DNA of 54,560 bases from NCBI GenBank assembly GCA_012517325.1, contig JAAYVF010000113.1:1-54560 (forward strand), in the 5' to 3' direction. The notes under the pieces are model-generated. The model saw only the letters and a program-made list of their open reading frames with translations. It was not told the origin of the DNA and did no database searches. The DNA is from Myxococcales bacterium. GTDB lineage: Bacteria; Lernaellota; Lernaellaia; Lernaellales; Lernaellaceae. Below, one piece after another: positions 19,296 through 28,205 of the stretch. Each line of letters starts with the position of its first letter. Position 1 is the stretch's first letter. Position numbers and translations under genes: made by a program.

Positions 19296-19305
19296 ACACG
19301 TCCGC

Positions 19306-19378
19306 GCCACCGTAGCTCAGTTGGTAGAGCAGGCGATTCGTAATCGTCAGGTCAGGAGTTCAAGTCTCCTCGGTGGCT
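19306..19378 (+). tRNA. tRNA-Thr (CGT)
   Basis: Cloverleaf: acceptor GCCACCG/CGGTGGC, D-stem GCTC/GAGC, anticodon stem GGCGA/TCGTC with loop TTCGTAA (anticodon CGT), T-stem AGGAG/CTCCT with loop TTCAAGT. The discriminator is T and CCA is not encoded; a TTTTTTCTTTT tract begins at the end of the gene and may end transcription. Confidence 0.95.
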
Positions 19379-19475
19379 TTTTTCTTTTAATTCCGGGTCG
19401 TCAGCCGGTTTTGGGGGAACCCGGGATAGACATGCGGCGTCTACTCCTCGGGAGATCGAAGCCTACGGAGAACAG

Positions 19476-21863
19476 ATGGCTGGCCGGCAACCCAACAAGA
19501 AAAAAGATAGCGCCCCGCGCGACCGACATTCCCGCCGTTGGTGGCAAATCCTGCTTTGGTGGTGTTTTGAGCTCGGAATCTGGATCACGCTGGCGGCTGT
19601 CGTGGCCGGCGGGATCTACGCCTTCACCATCGATCAGGATCTGCGGGCGAAGTTCGAGGGCAAGCGCTGGAAGCTTCCCAGCCACGTCTACTCGGACGCG
19701 CTGACCATTCTTCCGGGCATGCTGCTGGAGCCTTCGGGCCTGGTGGACCGCCTGACCCGCCTGAATTACCAAGCGGTCGATCACTCGCCGACCCGGCCCG
19801 GTGAGTATTATCGCTCCACGCACGGTCTGGAGGTTTATCTGCGCGAGTTCGCCTATCCGGGTGAAAAGGTGCCGCCGCGGCTGGTGCGTCTCTCGCTGGC
19901 CGGCGACGCAATTTCCAAGATCATCGACCTGACCAAGAACGACGAGCTGGTCATGCTGGAAATCGAGCCCGAGATGATCGGCCGGTTCTTCGGCCAGGTA
20001 CAGGAAGAGCGGCGCATCGTGCCGTGGGAAGAGATTCCGAAAAGCCTGATCTGGAGCGTGGTGGCGATGGAGGACGCGGCGTTTTTCCGGCACCACGGCA
20101 TCAACTTCAGGGGAATTTTCCGCGCCGGCTTGCGGGGTTTGTTCAATTTCAGCTTCCGCGAGGGCGGCAGTTCCATCACCCAGCAATTGGTGAAAAACCT
20201 CTATCTTTCGCCGGAGCGCACCATCACGCGCAAGCTCAAGGAAGCGGTGATGGCGGTCGTGCTGGAGATGCACTACCCGAAGGAAAAGATCTTCGAGGTC
20301 TACATCAACGAGATCTATTTCGGCCAATCGGGCACGGTGTCGATTTGCGGCCTGGGCGAGGCGGCGCAGTTTTACTTCGGCAAAAATCCGGCGGAACTGA
20401 CGCTGGCCGAGTCGGCGCTGCTGGCCGGGTTGATCCGCAGCCCCGCCGGCTACAATCCGCGCAAATACGTCGAGCGGGTGAAAATCCGCCGCGATTACAT
20501 TCTGGATCGCCTGGCGAAGATGCCCAAGGCCATGGCCGAACTGGGCATTAAAAAAGAGGATCTGATCAAGGCCAAAAGCCAGGAACTGTCGGTCAACAAG
20601 CATTTGCCGCCGCGCACGATCGCGCCGTATTTCATCGACTTTCTGCGGCAGCAACTCGAGGCGACCTACGGCGAGGACGTGCTGCAGGGCGAGGGGCTGC
20701 GCATCTTCACGACGCTCGACGTGCCGTCGCAACGGTTGGCGGAAGCCGCGATCCAGCAGACGCTGGCCGAACTGGAGACGAACAACAAATCGCTGCAGGT
20801 GCACGACGACAACGTGTTGCAGTCGGCGATGGTGGTGATCGAGCCTTCCACGGGTTACGTTCGCGCCATGGTCGGCGGCCGCGATTACAAAACCAGCTCG
20901 TTCAACCGGGCGGTGCAGATGCAGCGGCAGGTCGGCTCGACCTTCAAGCCGTTCGTGTATACGGCGGCATTTTTGCGGGCCTACGAGGACAAGGATTTCC
21001 CCTTCACCGGCGCCACCCTGGAGAAGGACGAGCCCTTCTCGATCATGAGCGGCGGCAAACCCTGGTCGCCGCAGAATTACGACAACAAGTTCGAGGGCGC
21101 GATCACCGTGCGGCGGGCGCTCGAGGGCAGCCGCAACGTCCCGACGGCGCGTGTCGCGCTCCAGGTCGGCATCGAACGCATCATCGACACGTCCCGCCTG
21201 ATGGGCGTCACCGCCGATCTGCCGCCGTATCCGGCCCTCTCGCTGGGCATCGCCGAGATGAGCCCGCTCGAACTGGGCAGCGCCTTCGCGACCCTGGCCA
21301 ACCAGGGCTATTACAACGAACCGATCGCCGTGCGCGACGTCGTCAACCGCGACGGCAAGGTGCTCGAAAAGCGCAGCGTCAAGCCGCGACGGGCCTTGCC
21401 CGCCCAGGTCGCCTACCTGGTGACGCACCTGCTCGAAGGCGTCGTCGATCGCGGCACCGCCGCCGGCGCCCGCCGGTTGGGGTTGTCGGTGCCGGCCGCC
21501 GGTAAAACCGGCACGACCAACGACGCCAAGGACGCTTGGTTCGTGGGCTACACGCCATCGGTGCTGTCGGCCGTCTGGGTCGGCTTCGACCGCGAACGGA
21601 ACGTCGGCCTGACCGGCGCCGGCGCGGCCCTCCCCGTCTGGGCGCGTTTTATGGTAGGGTATTACCGCGGTCAGAAGGGCGAGGCTTTCGAACCGCCGCC
21701 GGGCATCGTTTTCCGCAAAATCTGTCAGAAGACCGGTCTTCTGGCGCATTACAACAGCACCGACGTCGAGGAAGAAGCCTTTATCGAGGGCACCGAGCCC
21801 GCGGCGGAAAGTTCCGCCGACCGCGACAGCGTAATCGATTTCTTCCGCCGGAAGGACCATTGA
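19476..21863 (+). CDS. mrcB: Bifunctional penicillin-binding protein 1B (glycosyltransferase/transpeptidase)
   Basis: 795 aa inner-membrane peptidoglycan synthase. A basic cytoplasmic N-terminus and one TM (about residues 26-50) are followed by a UB2H-like domain (about 65-140: LTRLNYQAV...PGEYYRS...LREFAYPG), the regulator-binding insert that defines PBP1B. The GT51 domain has MEDAAFFRHHGI (catalytic Glu), GGSSITQQLVKNLYL and VYINEIYFG. The transpeptidase has GSTFKPFVYT (SxxK nucleophile), SRN and KTGTT. GGAG lies 5 nt before the ATG. The next gene, a TPR lipoprotein, starts 2 nt after the stop and is a candidate outer-membrane activator. tRNA-Thr lies just upstream. Confidence 0.94.
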   Translation: MAGRQPNKKKDSAPRDRHSRRWWQILLWWCFELGIWITLAAVVAGGIYAFTIDQDLRAKFEGKRWKLPSHVYSDALTILPGMLLEPSGLVDRLTRLNYQAVDHSPTRPGEYYRSTHGLEVYLREFAYPGEKVPPRLVRLSLAGDAISKIIDLTKNDELVMLEIEPEMIGRFFGQVQEERRIVPWEEIPKSLIWSVVAMEDAAFFRHHGINFRGIFRAGLRGLFNFSFREGGSSITQQLVKNLYLSPERTITRKLKEAVMAVVLEMHYPKEKIFEVYINEIYFGQSGTVSICGLGEAAQFYFGKNPAELTLAESALLAGLIRSPAGYNPRKYVERVKIRRDYILDRLAKMPKAMAELGIKKEDLIKAKSQELSVNKHLPPRTIAPYFIDFLRQQLEATYGEDVLQGEGLRIFTTLDVPSQRLAEAAIQQTLAELETNNKSLQVHDDNVLQSAMVVIEPSTGYVRAMVGGRDYKTSSFNRAVQMQRQVGSTFKPFVYTAAFLRAYEDKDFPFTGATLEKDEPFSIMSGGKPWSPQNYDNKFEGAITVRRALEGSRNVPTARVALQVGIERIIDTSRLMGVTADLPPYPALSLGIAEMSPLELGSAFATLANQGYYNEPIAVRDVVNRDGKVLEKRSVKPRRALPAQVAYLVTHLLEGVVDRGTAAGARRLGLSVPAAGKTGTTNDAKDAWFVGYTPSVLSAVWVGFDRERNVGLTGAGAALPVWARFMVGYYRGQKGEAFEPPPGIVFRKICQKTGLLAHYNSTDVEEEAFIEGTEPAAESSADRDSVIDFFRRKDH

Positions 21864-21865
21864 GC

Positions 21866-22690
21866 GTGCGTCACTTTTGGCTCGTCGCCGTTTTGGCGCT
21901 CTGGACCGTCGTTGCCGCCGGTTGCGCCGCCCGCTCGCTCGGACCGGACATCGCCGAACGCGATCTGAACAACGAGGACGAGGTCACGCCGACGCCCGAA
22001 CCGGAATCCGCGGCCGACGCGGCCGGCGAGGACGAGCTGGCGCGGCTGTTGCAAAAGGAAATGCAGCAGCCGTTCGAAAAGGGCGCCAAGCCGCAAAAAC
22101 CGGCGAAACCGGAGAAGCCGGCGAAACCGGAAAAAGCCGCCGACGAAGCGGCGGACCGGATCAGCGAACGCGACCTGCCGGAAGAACCGGCCGCCCCGCC
22201 GCCGGCCGAAAGCCAGAGCGAACCCCTCGGCAAGCAGGGACCGCTCGACAGACCCGACAGCCGGGAATTGGATGCGGCATTGGCCGGCACGGGCGGCAGC
22301 TCGCGCGCCAAGGCCGCCTTGTCGCTGGCGCGCGAAGGCCGGCAATTGGTCGAAAAGCGGGATTACTACCTTGCCGAGAAACGCTTCGAGCGCGCCTTGT
22401 CGATCGACGCCGGTTGCGGCCAGGCCTATCTGGGTCTGGCGGAGGTGCGTTTCTCGCGGGAACAATGGGATCAGGCGGCGGACCTGGCCACCAAAGCCGC
22501 CTTGCGCCTGGGCAAACAGTCGTATTTTCTTTCGCGTGCCTACCTGCTGGCCGCCAAGTCGTTCGCCAACGGCGGCAAACTGCAACCCGCCTACGTGCAA
22601 GTGCAAAAAGCGCTGGCCGTCGAAGAGGGCAATGCCGAAGCAAAGGCGTTGAAGCTGGAATTGGAAGCGCGGCTGGGTGTCAACCGTTAG
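21866..22690 (+). CDS. TPR lipoprotein, candidate PBP1B activator (LpoP-like)
   Basis: 274 aa, GTG start 2 nt after the PBP1B stop with AAGGA upstream; an in-frame TTG at 21860 is an alternative. A lipoprotein signal ends in the lipobox VVAAGC, with Cys20 as lipid anchor. A disordered, charged and proline-rich linker (about 25-140, with PEKPAKPEK-type repeats) could span the periplasm. A C-terminal TPR-like module (about 150-270) contains YYLAEKRFERALSIDAGCGQ and AYLGLAEVRFSREQWDQAAD. Lipoproteins of this layout activate bifunctional PBPs (LpoA, and TPR-containing LpoP with PBP1B). Function here is inferred from layout and coupling to the UB2H-bearing synthase. Confidence 0.8.
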   Translation: MRHFWLVAVLALWTVVAAGCAARSLGPDIAERDLNNEDEVTPTPEPESAADAAGEDELARLLQKEMQQPFEKGAKPQKPAKPEKPAKPEKAADEAADRISERDLPEEPAAPPPAESQSEPLGKQGPLDRPDSRELDAALAGTGGSSRAKAALSLAREGRQLVEKRDYYLAEKRFERALSIDAGCGQAYLGLAEVRFSREQWDQAADLATKAALRLGKQSYFLSRAYLLAAKSFANGGKLQPAYVQVQKALAVEEGNAEAKALKLELEARLGVNR

Positions 22691-22693
22691 CGG

Positions 22694-23434
22694 TTAAAAA
22701 CTGCGCGGCCGCCGTAGCGGCGGCGGTTCCAACCTTTCCACGAAAAACGGCAATTCGAGGCTCAGTTCCGTCGCGGAGATGCCGATCGTCACGTGGCCGA
22801 CCAGTTTGACGCCCGGGCGGGTCAATTCGGCGTGAAAGCGCAAATCGGCCGATTCGCCGGCCGCCAGGGTGAACGGCAATTGGCGATCGACGAAAACGGC
22901 GGCCAGATGGTCCGCCGGTTCGATTTCCAAGCGGTTGATCGCCAACGAGTCGTCGGAGGAATTGACGACTTTCACGGTGGTCTCGTAAACGTCCTCGTTC
23001 AACTTCGCCTGGATGCGCCGTGGTTCGCAGCGCAGGCGTTCGCGGACCACGCCTTCGATGGTCAGGCGAATTTGCCGGCGCTGCGGATCGTTGGTGTCGA
23101 GGATCACGCTCTTGCTTTGCGGCCCCCACAGGCGGCTGGTGTCGAGAATCAACCAGAACGACAGCGAGCCGTTCGGGCGGATGGTGGTTTTCGAAGCGAT
23201 CGTGGTGGTGCAGCCGCAGATGTTTTCCACCTCTTCGATCGACAGTTGATAAGGCGCGGGGTTGAGGATCATAAACTCGACGCGGATTTTTTCGCCTTGG
23301 TAGACCTCGCCGAAACCGTAACGGGCATTGACGCCTTCAACCGGAATCGCCGTCGCCACGCGGTCGGTGGGACGGGCCGAGGCGCAAGCCAGGGAGGCCA
23401 GCAGACAGAAGACGATCAGGAGATGATTTTTCAC
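22694..23434 (-). CDS. DUF1573-type exported protein
   Basis: 246 aa with an N-terminal signal (LLIVFCLLASLACAS) that could also be a lipoprotein signal with Cys in LASLAC. The DUF1573 hallmark appears as NICGCTT in the first immunoglobulin-like beta domain, followed by a second beta-sandwich (about 130-235). These proteins are periplasmic or surface beta-rich modules of unknown role. The start is a GTG at 23434 without a convincing Shine-Dalgarno, so it is uncertain. It converges on the lipoprotein gene with only 3 nt between stops. Confidence 0.78.
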   Translation of the reverse strand: MKNHLLIVFCLLASLACASARPTDRVATAIPVEGVNARYGFGEVYQGEKIRVEFMILNPAPYQLSIEEVENICGCTTTIASKTTIRPNGSLSFWLILDTSRLWGPQSKSVILDTNDPQRRQIRLTIEGVVRERLRCEPRRIQAKLNEDVYETTVKVVNSSDDSLAINRLEIEPADHLAAVFVDRQLPFTLAAGESADLRFHAELTRPGVKLVGHVTIGISATELSLELPFFVERLEPPPLRRPRSF

Positions 23435-23488
23435 CGCGTTAGGATGTCAAAAAGCCTCGGCGATCGCAAGGGTTATTCGCAACCAAGC

Positions 23489-23516
23489 AAAAAGGGCGGC
23501 CGAACGGCGGCCGCCC
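23489..23516 (-). terminator. Rho-independent terminator after the SCP2-like gene
   Basis: Minus strand: 9-bp GC stem (arms 23508-23516 and 23494-23502), loop of 5 nt, then TTTTT. It lies 21 nt after the stop of the gene at 23537-23980. Confidence 0.8.
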
Positions 23517-23536
23517 CGGAATCACGAACGAGCGGG

Positions 23537-23980
23537 TTAGATGTCGAATTCGGTGACGTCCAGGCCGACCGTCTTGAGCACGTCTTTCAGGCCGTCTTCG
23601 CCGGTCTTCACGCGCTTGAAGAAACTTTCGGTTTTCTTCACGTTTTTCGGGTTGAACGGCTCGATGCCGATTTTGCCCATCATCATCGACATCATGGCGC
23701 TGCGCGGGCCGCCGGACAGGCCGTCGAGCATGAAGCCCAGCATCGTGTTCACGCCGCCCATTTTCAGCACGAAGGTGATGGCCTCGGGGGACGCATCGTG
23801 GCCTTCGCCGCAGGAGATTTTACCGTCCGCATCGAACGCCATGTGCCAATGGGGCGAGGGCACGCGATCGCCTTCGACGTCGGTCGTGAGGTTGAAGACC
23901 ACCGGATCGCCCGCCAGACCCAGGGAGAGCTTCGGCAGTACTTCCATCAATTTCTTCATGGGGACTTCACTCAGCTTCAT
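23537..23980 (-). CDS. SCP2-like lipid-binding-domain protein
   Basis: 147 aa. The ATG at 23980 has GAGGAGG 9 nt upstream, so the in-frame extension to 24079 is rejected. The pattern matches the sterol-carrier-protein-2 fold: FNLTTDVEGDRVP, then HMAFDADGKISCGEG, then ASPEAITFVLKMGGVNTMLG, and finally MSMMMGKIGIEP, resembling the usual GKLKIxG strand. SCP2 domains hold hydrophobic ligands in the cytoplasm. It is a single-gene unit with its own terminator. The assignment rests on motif pattern, not on a strong signature. Confidence 0.6.
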   Translation of the reverse strand: MKLSEVPMKKLMEVLPKLSLGLAGDPVVFNLTTDVEGDRVPSPHWHMAFDADGKISCGEGHDASPEAITFVLKMGGVNTMLGFMLDGLSGGPRSAMMSMMMGKIGIEPFNPKNVKKTESFFKRVKTGEDGLKDVLKTVGLDVTEFDI

Positions 23981-24312
23981 GATGACTCGCCTCCTCGTAA
24001 TGCGCCATGCGCGGTTTGATCTTTTGGTTGCACTCGCAACTGTCGAATCCTGCTTCGGTGCGGAATGGATTGTTGGCATACACTACCAACCCTCAGTATA
24101 GCCCTTCGGGGGGGCGGAGGCAAGGGATGAATGAATCGCCATTCAGTGACCGGAAGGGGCCGGGAACGAGCCGGGAACGAGCCGGCGGCCGGATGGAAAA
24201 ATCACCGGCCCCCACTATCTTTTGGCGGCGGATACCCTATGCTTGGGCGATCAAAAAGCCGCCGACGGAACAAGGCCGCCGGGCCTGGGCATTAACCGAC
24301 AAAGGACCCACG
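23981..24312. other. Divergent intergenic region between SCP2-like and MEMO-like genes
   Basis: 332 nt without a credible gene. The long frame reaching back to 24007 has no ribosome binding site. It holds an 11-bp tandem duplication (GCCGGGAACGA twice, 24159-24180). No clear promoter could be fixed for either flank. Confidence 0.5.
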
Positions 24313-25557
24313 ATGAACCCGAACGACGTTTTGCCGATCTTACGCCCGGTTGAAGTCATTCCCCTCGGCGAGGACGAAAACGAATCCTTTCTGCTGCGCG
24401 ATCCGCAACGGCTGGCCGATCACATGATCACCATTTCCCGGCCGGTCCTGTTCTGCCTCCAGTATTTCGACGGCCAGACCCAAGCGGCCACCCTGGCCGA
24501 TCTCTGGCGCCAGATTTCCGAGGGCCACGAACTGCCGATGGATCAACTGGAACAGGTGATCGCCGAACTCGACCGCGTCTACCTGCTCGATAATCCCAAC
24601 AGCCAGGCCCGCGAAGCGGCCGTGCGGGCGGAATTCCAGGCGCTGGCCGTCCGGCCGCACCGGTTCGGTGATGCCGTCGAGGAGGTCGCGGCGGTCCTGA
24701 ACCGGGGTTACGAAGCCGCCGGTTTGCCCGCGCCGGCCGCGATCGCCAACGAGGGCGACGATCTGGCCGGCCTGGTGGCGCCGCACATCGATTACCTGCG
24801 CGGCAGCGCCGCCTGGGGCAAAGCCTATGCCTTGGCCAAACGGCGGTTCGCCGGCGACGTCGTGGTGGTGCTGGGCACCAACCATCAATCGCACGGCCAC
24901 CCGCTCGCCTTGACCCGCAAACACTACGACACGCCGTTCGGCGAGGTCCGCACCGCGATCGACCTGGTGGACGAACTGGCGGCCGCGCTGCCGTTCGACG
25001 CCTTCGCCGACGAGTTCTGTCACCGCGACGAGCACAGCATCGAGCTGGCGGCGGTGGCGCTGAAACACGCTTTCGGCGACCGTTGTCCGGCGATCGTGCC
25101 GGTGATTTGCGGCAGCCTGGACGGCTTCGTGCAGCAAAAACTGCATCCGGCGAACGTCGAGTTCGTCAGCGCCTTTCATCAGGCGCTGCGCCGGATTATC
25201 GACCGCGAGGGGAAGCGCGTCCTGGTGCTGACCAGCGTCGATTTCGCCCACCTCGGTCCGCAGTTCGGCGCGGCCGAACCGATCGAGGACGCCGCTCTCG
25301 AGACCTCGCTGGCCCGCGACCGGCGGCTGCTCGAACTGATCGGCCAGGGCCGGGCCGAGGAGCTGTTCAACGCCATCATCGCCGAGGAAAACGAGCGCAA
25401 TGTGTGCGGCGTGGCGCCGTTGTACCACGCGCTGCAATGCCTGTCGGAGATCGAAGGCCGCGAACCCAGCCTGCATTGCTGGAAGGCTGAGGACGGTTCG
25501 GGCGCGGTCAGCTTCGCCGTCCTAGGACTGATACGAAAAGAAGCTACGCCCAGGTAA
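24313..25557 (+). CDS. MEMO1-family protein with N-terminal PqqD-like domain (AmmeMemoRadiSam B)
   Basis: 414 aa, AAAGGA 6 nt before the ATG. The C-terminal two thirds is the MEMO fold, related to extradiol dioxygenases, with APHIDY (H158), LGTNHQSHG (H191), DEHSIE (H241), SVDFAHLG and NVCGVAPLY supplying the expected His/Cys cluster. The N-terminal ~100 residues (LLRDPQRLADHMI, LQYFDGQTQAATLADLW, LEQVIAELDRVYLLD) look like a PqqD/RRE-type winged helix. MEMO proteins occur with AMMECR1 and a radical SAM enzyme in the AmmeMemoRadiSam set, but neither partner is adjacent. The last 14 nt overlap the convergent phosphorylase gene. Confidence 0.82.
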   Translation: MNPNDVLPILRPVEVIPLGEDENESFLLRDPQRLADHMITISRPVLFCLQYFDGQTQAATLADLWRQISEGHELPMDQLEQVIAELDRVYLLDNPNSQAREAAVRAEFQALAVRPHRFGDAVEEVAAVLNRGYEAAGLPAPAAIANEGDDLAGLVAPHIDYLRGSAAWGKAYALAKRRFAGDVVVVLGTNHQSHGHPLALTRKHYDTPFGEVRTAIDLVDELAAALPFDAFADEFCHRDEHSIELAAVALKHAFGDRCPAIVPVICGSLDGFVQQKLHPANVEFVSAFHQALRRIIDREGKRVLVLTSVDFAHLGPQFGAAEPIEDAALETSLARDRRLLELIGQGRAEELFNAIIAEENERNVCGVAPLYHALQCLSEIEGREPSLHCWKAEDGSGAVSFAVLGLIRKEATPR

Positions 25558-28096
25558 TCACGCCCAGGTCGAAATTCGTCACCAGATCCTCGTGCGCGGG
25601 CAGCACCCGCACCCCGAACCCTTGCCGGCCGGAGGCGGAGCAGGGGATTTCCCGGTGATAGAGGTAGAGGCCGCTTTCCAACCGGGAGCCGTTTATCAAC
25701 TGAACCGTCTGGCCTTGGGTGATTTCGCCGTTCTCGTTCAGGGCGCCGATGTAGATTTCCACCGCGACGTCTTGCGGCTCGAGCGTGCCCAGGTTCATTT
25801 CCACCTTGACGCTGAGTTGATCGCCCACCTGGAAGATGCGGCTTTTGTCCCATTCGACCCTGGTGATGGCGATTTCCTTCCAGTGCTTGCCGATCTTGGC
25901 TTTCCAGGCCGCCAATTCGCGGGATTTTTCGAACTGGTTGGCCGAGAGGCGATGGTAACGGGCGAGCGCCGGCCGGTAGAATTTTTCGGTGTATTCCTCG
26001 ACCATGCGGTGGGTGTTGAAATACGGCACCAGTTCCATCAGCGAACGCTTCATCATCTGGATCCAGCGCCGCGGCAGCCGATCGGACGACATTTCGTAGT
26101 AGAGCGGCACGATTTCGTTTTCCAGCAGGTTGTACAGCGCGTTGCCTTCAACGTGATCCTGGGTCGCGTAATCGGTGTAGTCCTCGCCCTTGCCGATGGC
26201 CCAGCCGACGTCGGGGGTGTAACCCTCGTCCCACCAGCCGTCGAGCACCGACAGGTTCAGGCCGCCGTTCGCCGCCACCTTCATGCCCGACGTGCCGCTC
26301 GCCTCGAGCGGCCGGCGCGGGTTGTTCAGCCACACGTCGACGCCCTGCACCAGGTAGCGCGCCATGCTCAGGTCGTAGTCTTCCAGGAAAACGAACCGTT
26401 TGCGCACGTTCCCTTCGCGGGCGAAGTGGATGATCTGCTTGATCAGTTCCTTGCCGTGCACGTCCTTCGGGTGTGCCTTGCCGGCGAAGATGATCTGGAT
26501 CGGCCGGTCCTCGCTCAACAGCAGGCGGCGCAGGCGTTCGGGATTGCGCAGGATCAGGTTGGCGCGTTTGTAGGTGGCGAACCGGCGCGCGAAGCCGATG
26601 GTCAGCGCGTTGGGGCTGAGCACTTCCAGGGCTTCGTCCAGTTCGGTCCGGTTGGCGCCCCGGCGGCGAAGCTGATCGACCATGCGGCGTCGGGTGTAGG
26701 CGACGAGCCGTTCGCGGCGGCGGACGTGGTTGCGCCACAGTTCCTCGTCGGGGATCTGTTCGATCCGTTTCCAGATGGATTTGTCGTCCGGATCCTCGTG
26801 CCACTGGCTGCCGAGGTAAGTGTCGAGCAGGTCGGCCATTTCCCGGCTCAGCCAGCCGCGCAGGTGGACGCCGTTGGTGATGGCGTGAATCGGGATTTCG
26901 TTGCGCGGGATGTCGCGCCACTGGTCCTTCCACATTTCGCGGGTGACTTCGGCGTGGAGCTTGGAGACGCCGTTGATGTAGCTGGCCTGCCGGCCGGCGA
27001 GCATCGCCATGTTGAAGCCTTCCTCCTGGTTTTCCGGGTCTTTGCGGCCCAGGGCGTAGAAGGCTTTTTTAGACAACTCGATGCGCTCGGGATAGTCGCG
27101 CATGTACTTTTCCATCAGTGCCGGGCCGAAAATGTCGAAGCCGGCCGGAACCGGGGTGTGCGTGGTGAACACGTTGGCCGAACCGATGGCTTCGCGGGCT
27201 TCGTAATATTTCAGCCCGGTTTTTTCGCGCAATAGCCGGATGCGCTCGAGGGTCAGAAAGGCGCTGTGACCCTCGTTCATGTGGCAGACCGTCGGGGTGA
27301 GGTTCAGCGCTTCCAGCATGCGGATGCCGCCGATCCCCAGCACGACTTCCTGCTGGATGCGCATTTCCTGGTCGCCGCCGTACAGGGTGTCGGTGATTTT
27401 CCGGTCGGCCGGATCGTTTTCCGGGCAGTTGGTATCCAGCAGGTAAAGCGGCACGCGGCCGATCTGGACGAGCCACAATTGCATCATCACCGTCCGGTGA
27501 GGGAACCAGATCGGCGCTTTGACGAGGTTGCCCTCGGCGTTATAGACCGGCTTCATCGGCAGATTGAAAAAGTCGTTGGTCGGGTACTGCTCCTGTTGCC
27601 AGCCGTCGATGTTGAGGTATTGCCGGAAATAGCCCTGTTGATAAGCCAGGCCGACGCCGACGAACGGCAGGCCGAGGTCCGAGGCGCTTTTCATCGTGTC
27701 GCCCGACAGGACGCCCAGGCCGCCGGAATAGATCGGCAGGCATTCGGTCAGGCCGAATTCCATCGAAAAATAGGCGATCAGATCGTTGGTGTCGCCATAA
27801 TGTTTGTGATACCAACCTTTGTTGTTCAGGTAAGTCTGCAGATCCTTGTAGACCCGCTCGAGGTGCGAGGTGAAGCCGTCGTCGTTGGCCAGTTCTTCCA
27901 ACCGCGCTTGGCTGATGCGGCCCAATAGCAACACCGGATTGTGGTTGTATTCCTCCCACTTGTCGCGATCGATGCGCCGGAACAGGGCGATCGCGTCGTG
28001 ATTCCAGGTCCACCAGATGTTGTAGGCGATGTCCATCAAGGTCGAGAGTTTTTGCGGCAGTCGTGGAACTACTTCATAGGTATAAACAGTCGGCAT
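25544..28096 (-). CDS. glgP: Alpha-glucan (glycogen) phosphorylase
   Basis: 850-aa GT35 enzyme releasing glucose-1-phosphate from glycogen or maltodextrin with PLP. It has the N-terminal DUF3417 segment (TLMDIAYNIWWTWNHDAIAL) typical of the shorter Thermotoga-type phosphorylases, and the active-site stretches CHMNEGHSAF, FTTHTPVPAG and GFARRFATYKRA. The PLP-lysine region is GTSGMKVAANGGLNLS. The C-terminal ~150 residues form a beta-rich extension. AAGGAG lies 5 nt before the ATG. It is monocistronic and convergent (14-nt overlap) with the MEMO-like gene. Confidence 0.95.
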   Translation of the reverse strand: MPTVYTYEVVPRLPQKLSTLMDIAYNIWWTWNHDAIALFRRIDRDKWEEYNHNPVLLLGRISQARLEELANDDGFTSHLERVYKDLQTYLNNKGWYHKHYGDTNDLIAYFSMEFGLTECLPIYSGGLGVLSGDTMKSASDLGLPFVGVGLAYQQGYFRQYLNIDGWQQEQYPTNDFFNLPMKPVYNAEGNLVKAPIWFPHRTVMMQLWLVQIGRVPLYLLDTNCPENDPADRKITDTLYGGDQEMRIQQEVVLGIGGIRMLEALNLTPTVCHMNEGHSAFLTLERIRLLREKTGLKYYEAREAIGSANVFTTHTPVPAGFDIFGPALMEKYMRDYPERIELSKKAFYALGRKDPENQEEGFNMAMLAGRQASYINGVSKLHAEVTREMWKDQWRDIPRNEIPIHAITNGVHLRGWLSREMADLLDTYLGSQWHEDPDDKSIWKRIEQIPDEELWRNHVRRRERLVAYTRRRMVDQLRRRGANRTELDEALEVLSPNALTIGFARRFATYKRANLILRNPERLRRLLLSEDRPIQIIFAGKAHPKDVHGKELIKQIIHFAREGNVRKRFVFLEDYDLSMARYLVQGVDVWLNNPRRPLEASGTSGMKVAANGGLNLSVLDGWWDEGYTPDVGWAIGKGEDYTDYATQDHVEGNALYNLLENEIVPLYYEMSSDRLPRRWIQMMKRSLMELVPYFNTHRMVEEYTEKFYRPALARYHRLSANQFEKSRELAAWKAKIGKHWKEIAITRVEWDKSRIFQVGDQLSVKVEMNLGTLEPQDVAVEIYIGALNENGEITQGQTVQLINGSRLESGLYLYHREIPCSASGRQGFGVRVLPAHEDLVTNFDLGVITWA

Positions 28097-28205
28097 GATG
28101 GCTCCTTGAATAAGCTAGCCGTCCGGTATTACGCCCTCGCCGGCCGAATGCCGACGAGCGATGAAGGATAGTTACCACTGTTCGCTAAAAGAAAAAAGCG
28201 GATTT

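Noticed and set aside
19401-21860. 819-codon minus-strand ORF opposite the PBP1B gene
   Set aside because: The translation is Arg/His/Gly/Asp-rich without any domain, while the plus strand encodes an unmistakable PBP1B.
24007-24312. N-terminal extension of the MEMO-like gene
   Set aside because: No ribosome binding site at the upstream start, no family similarity, and AAAGGA sits at the right distance before the ATG at 24313.
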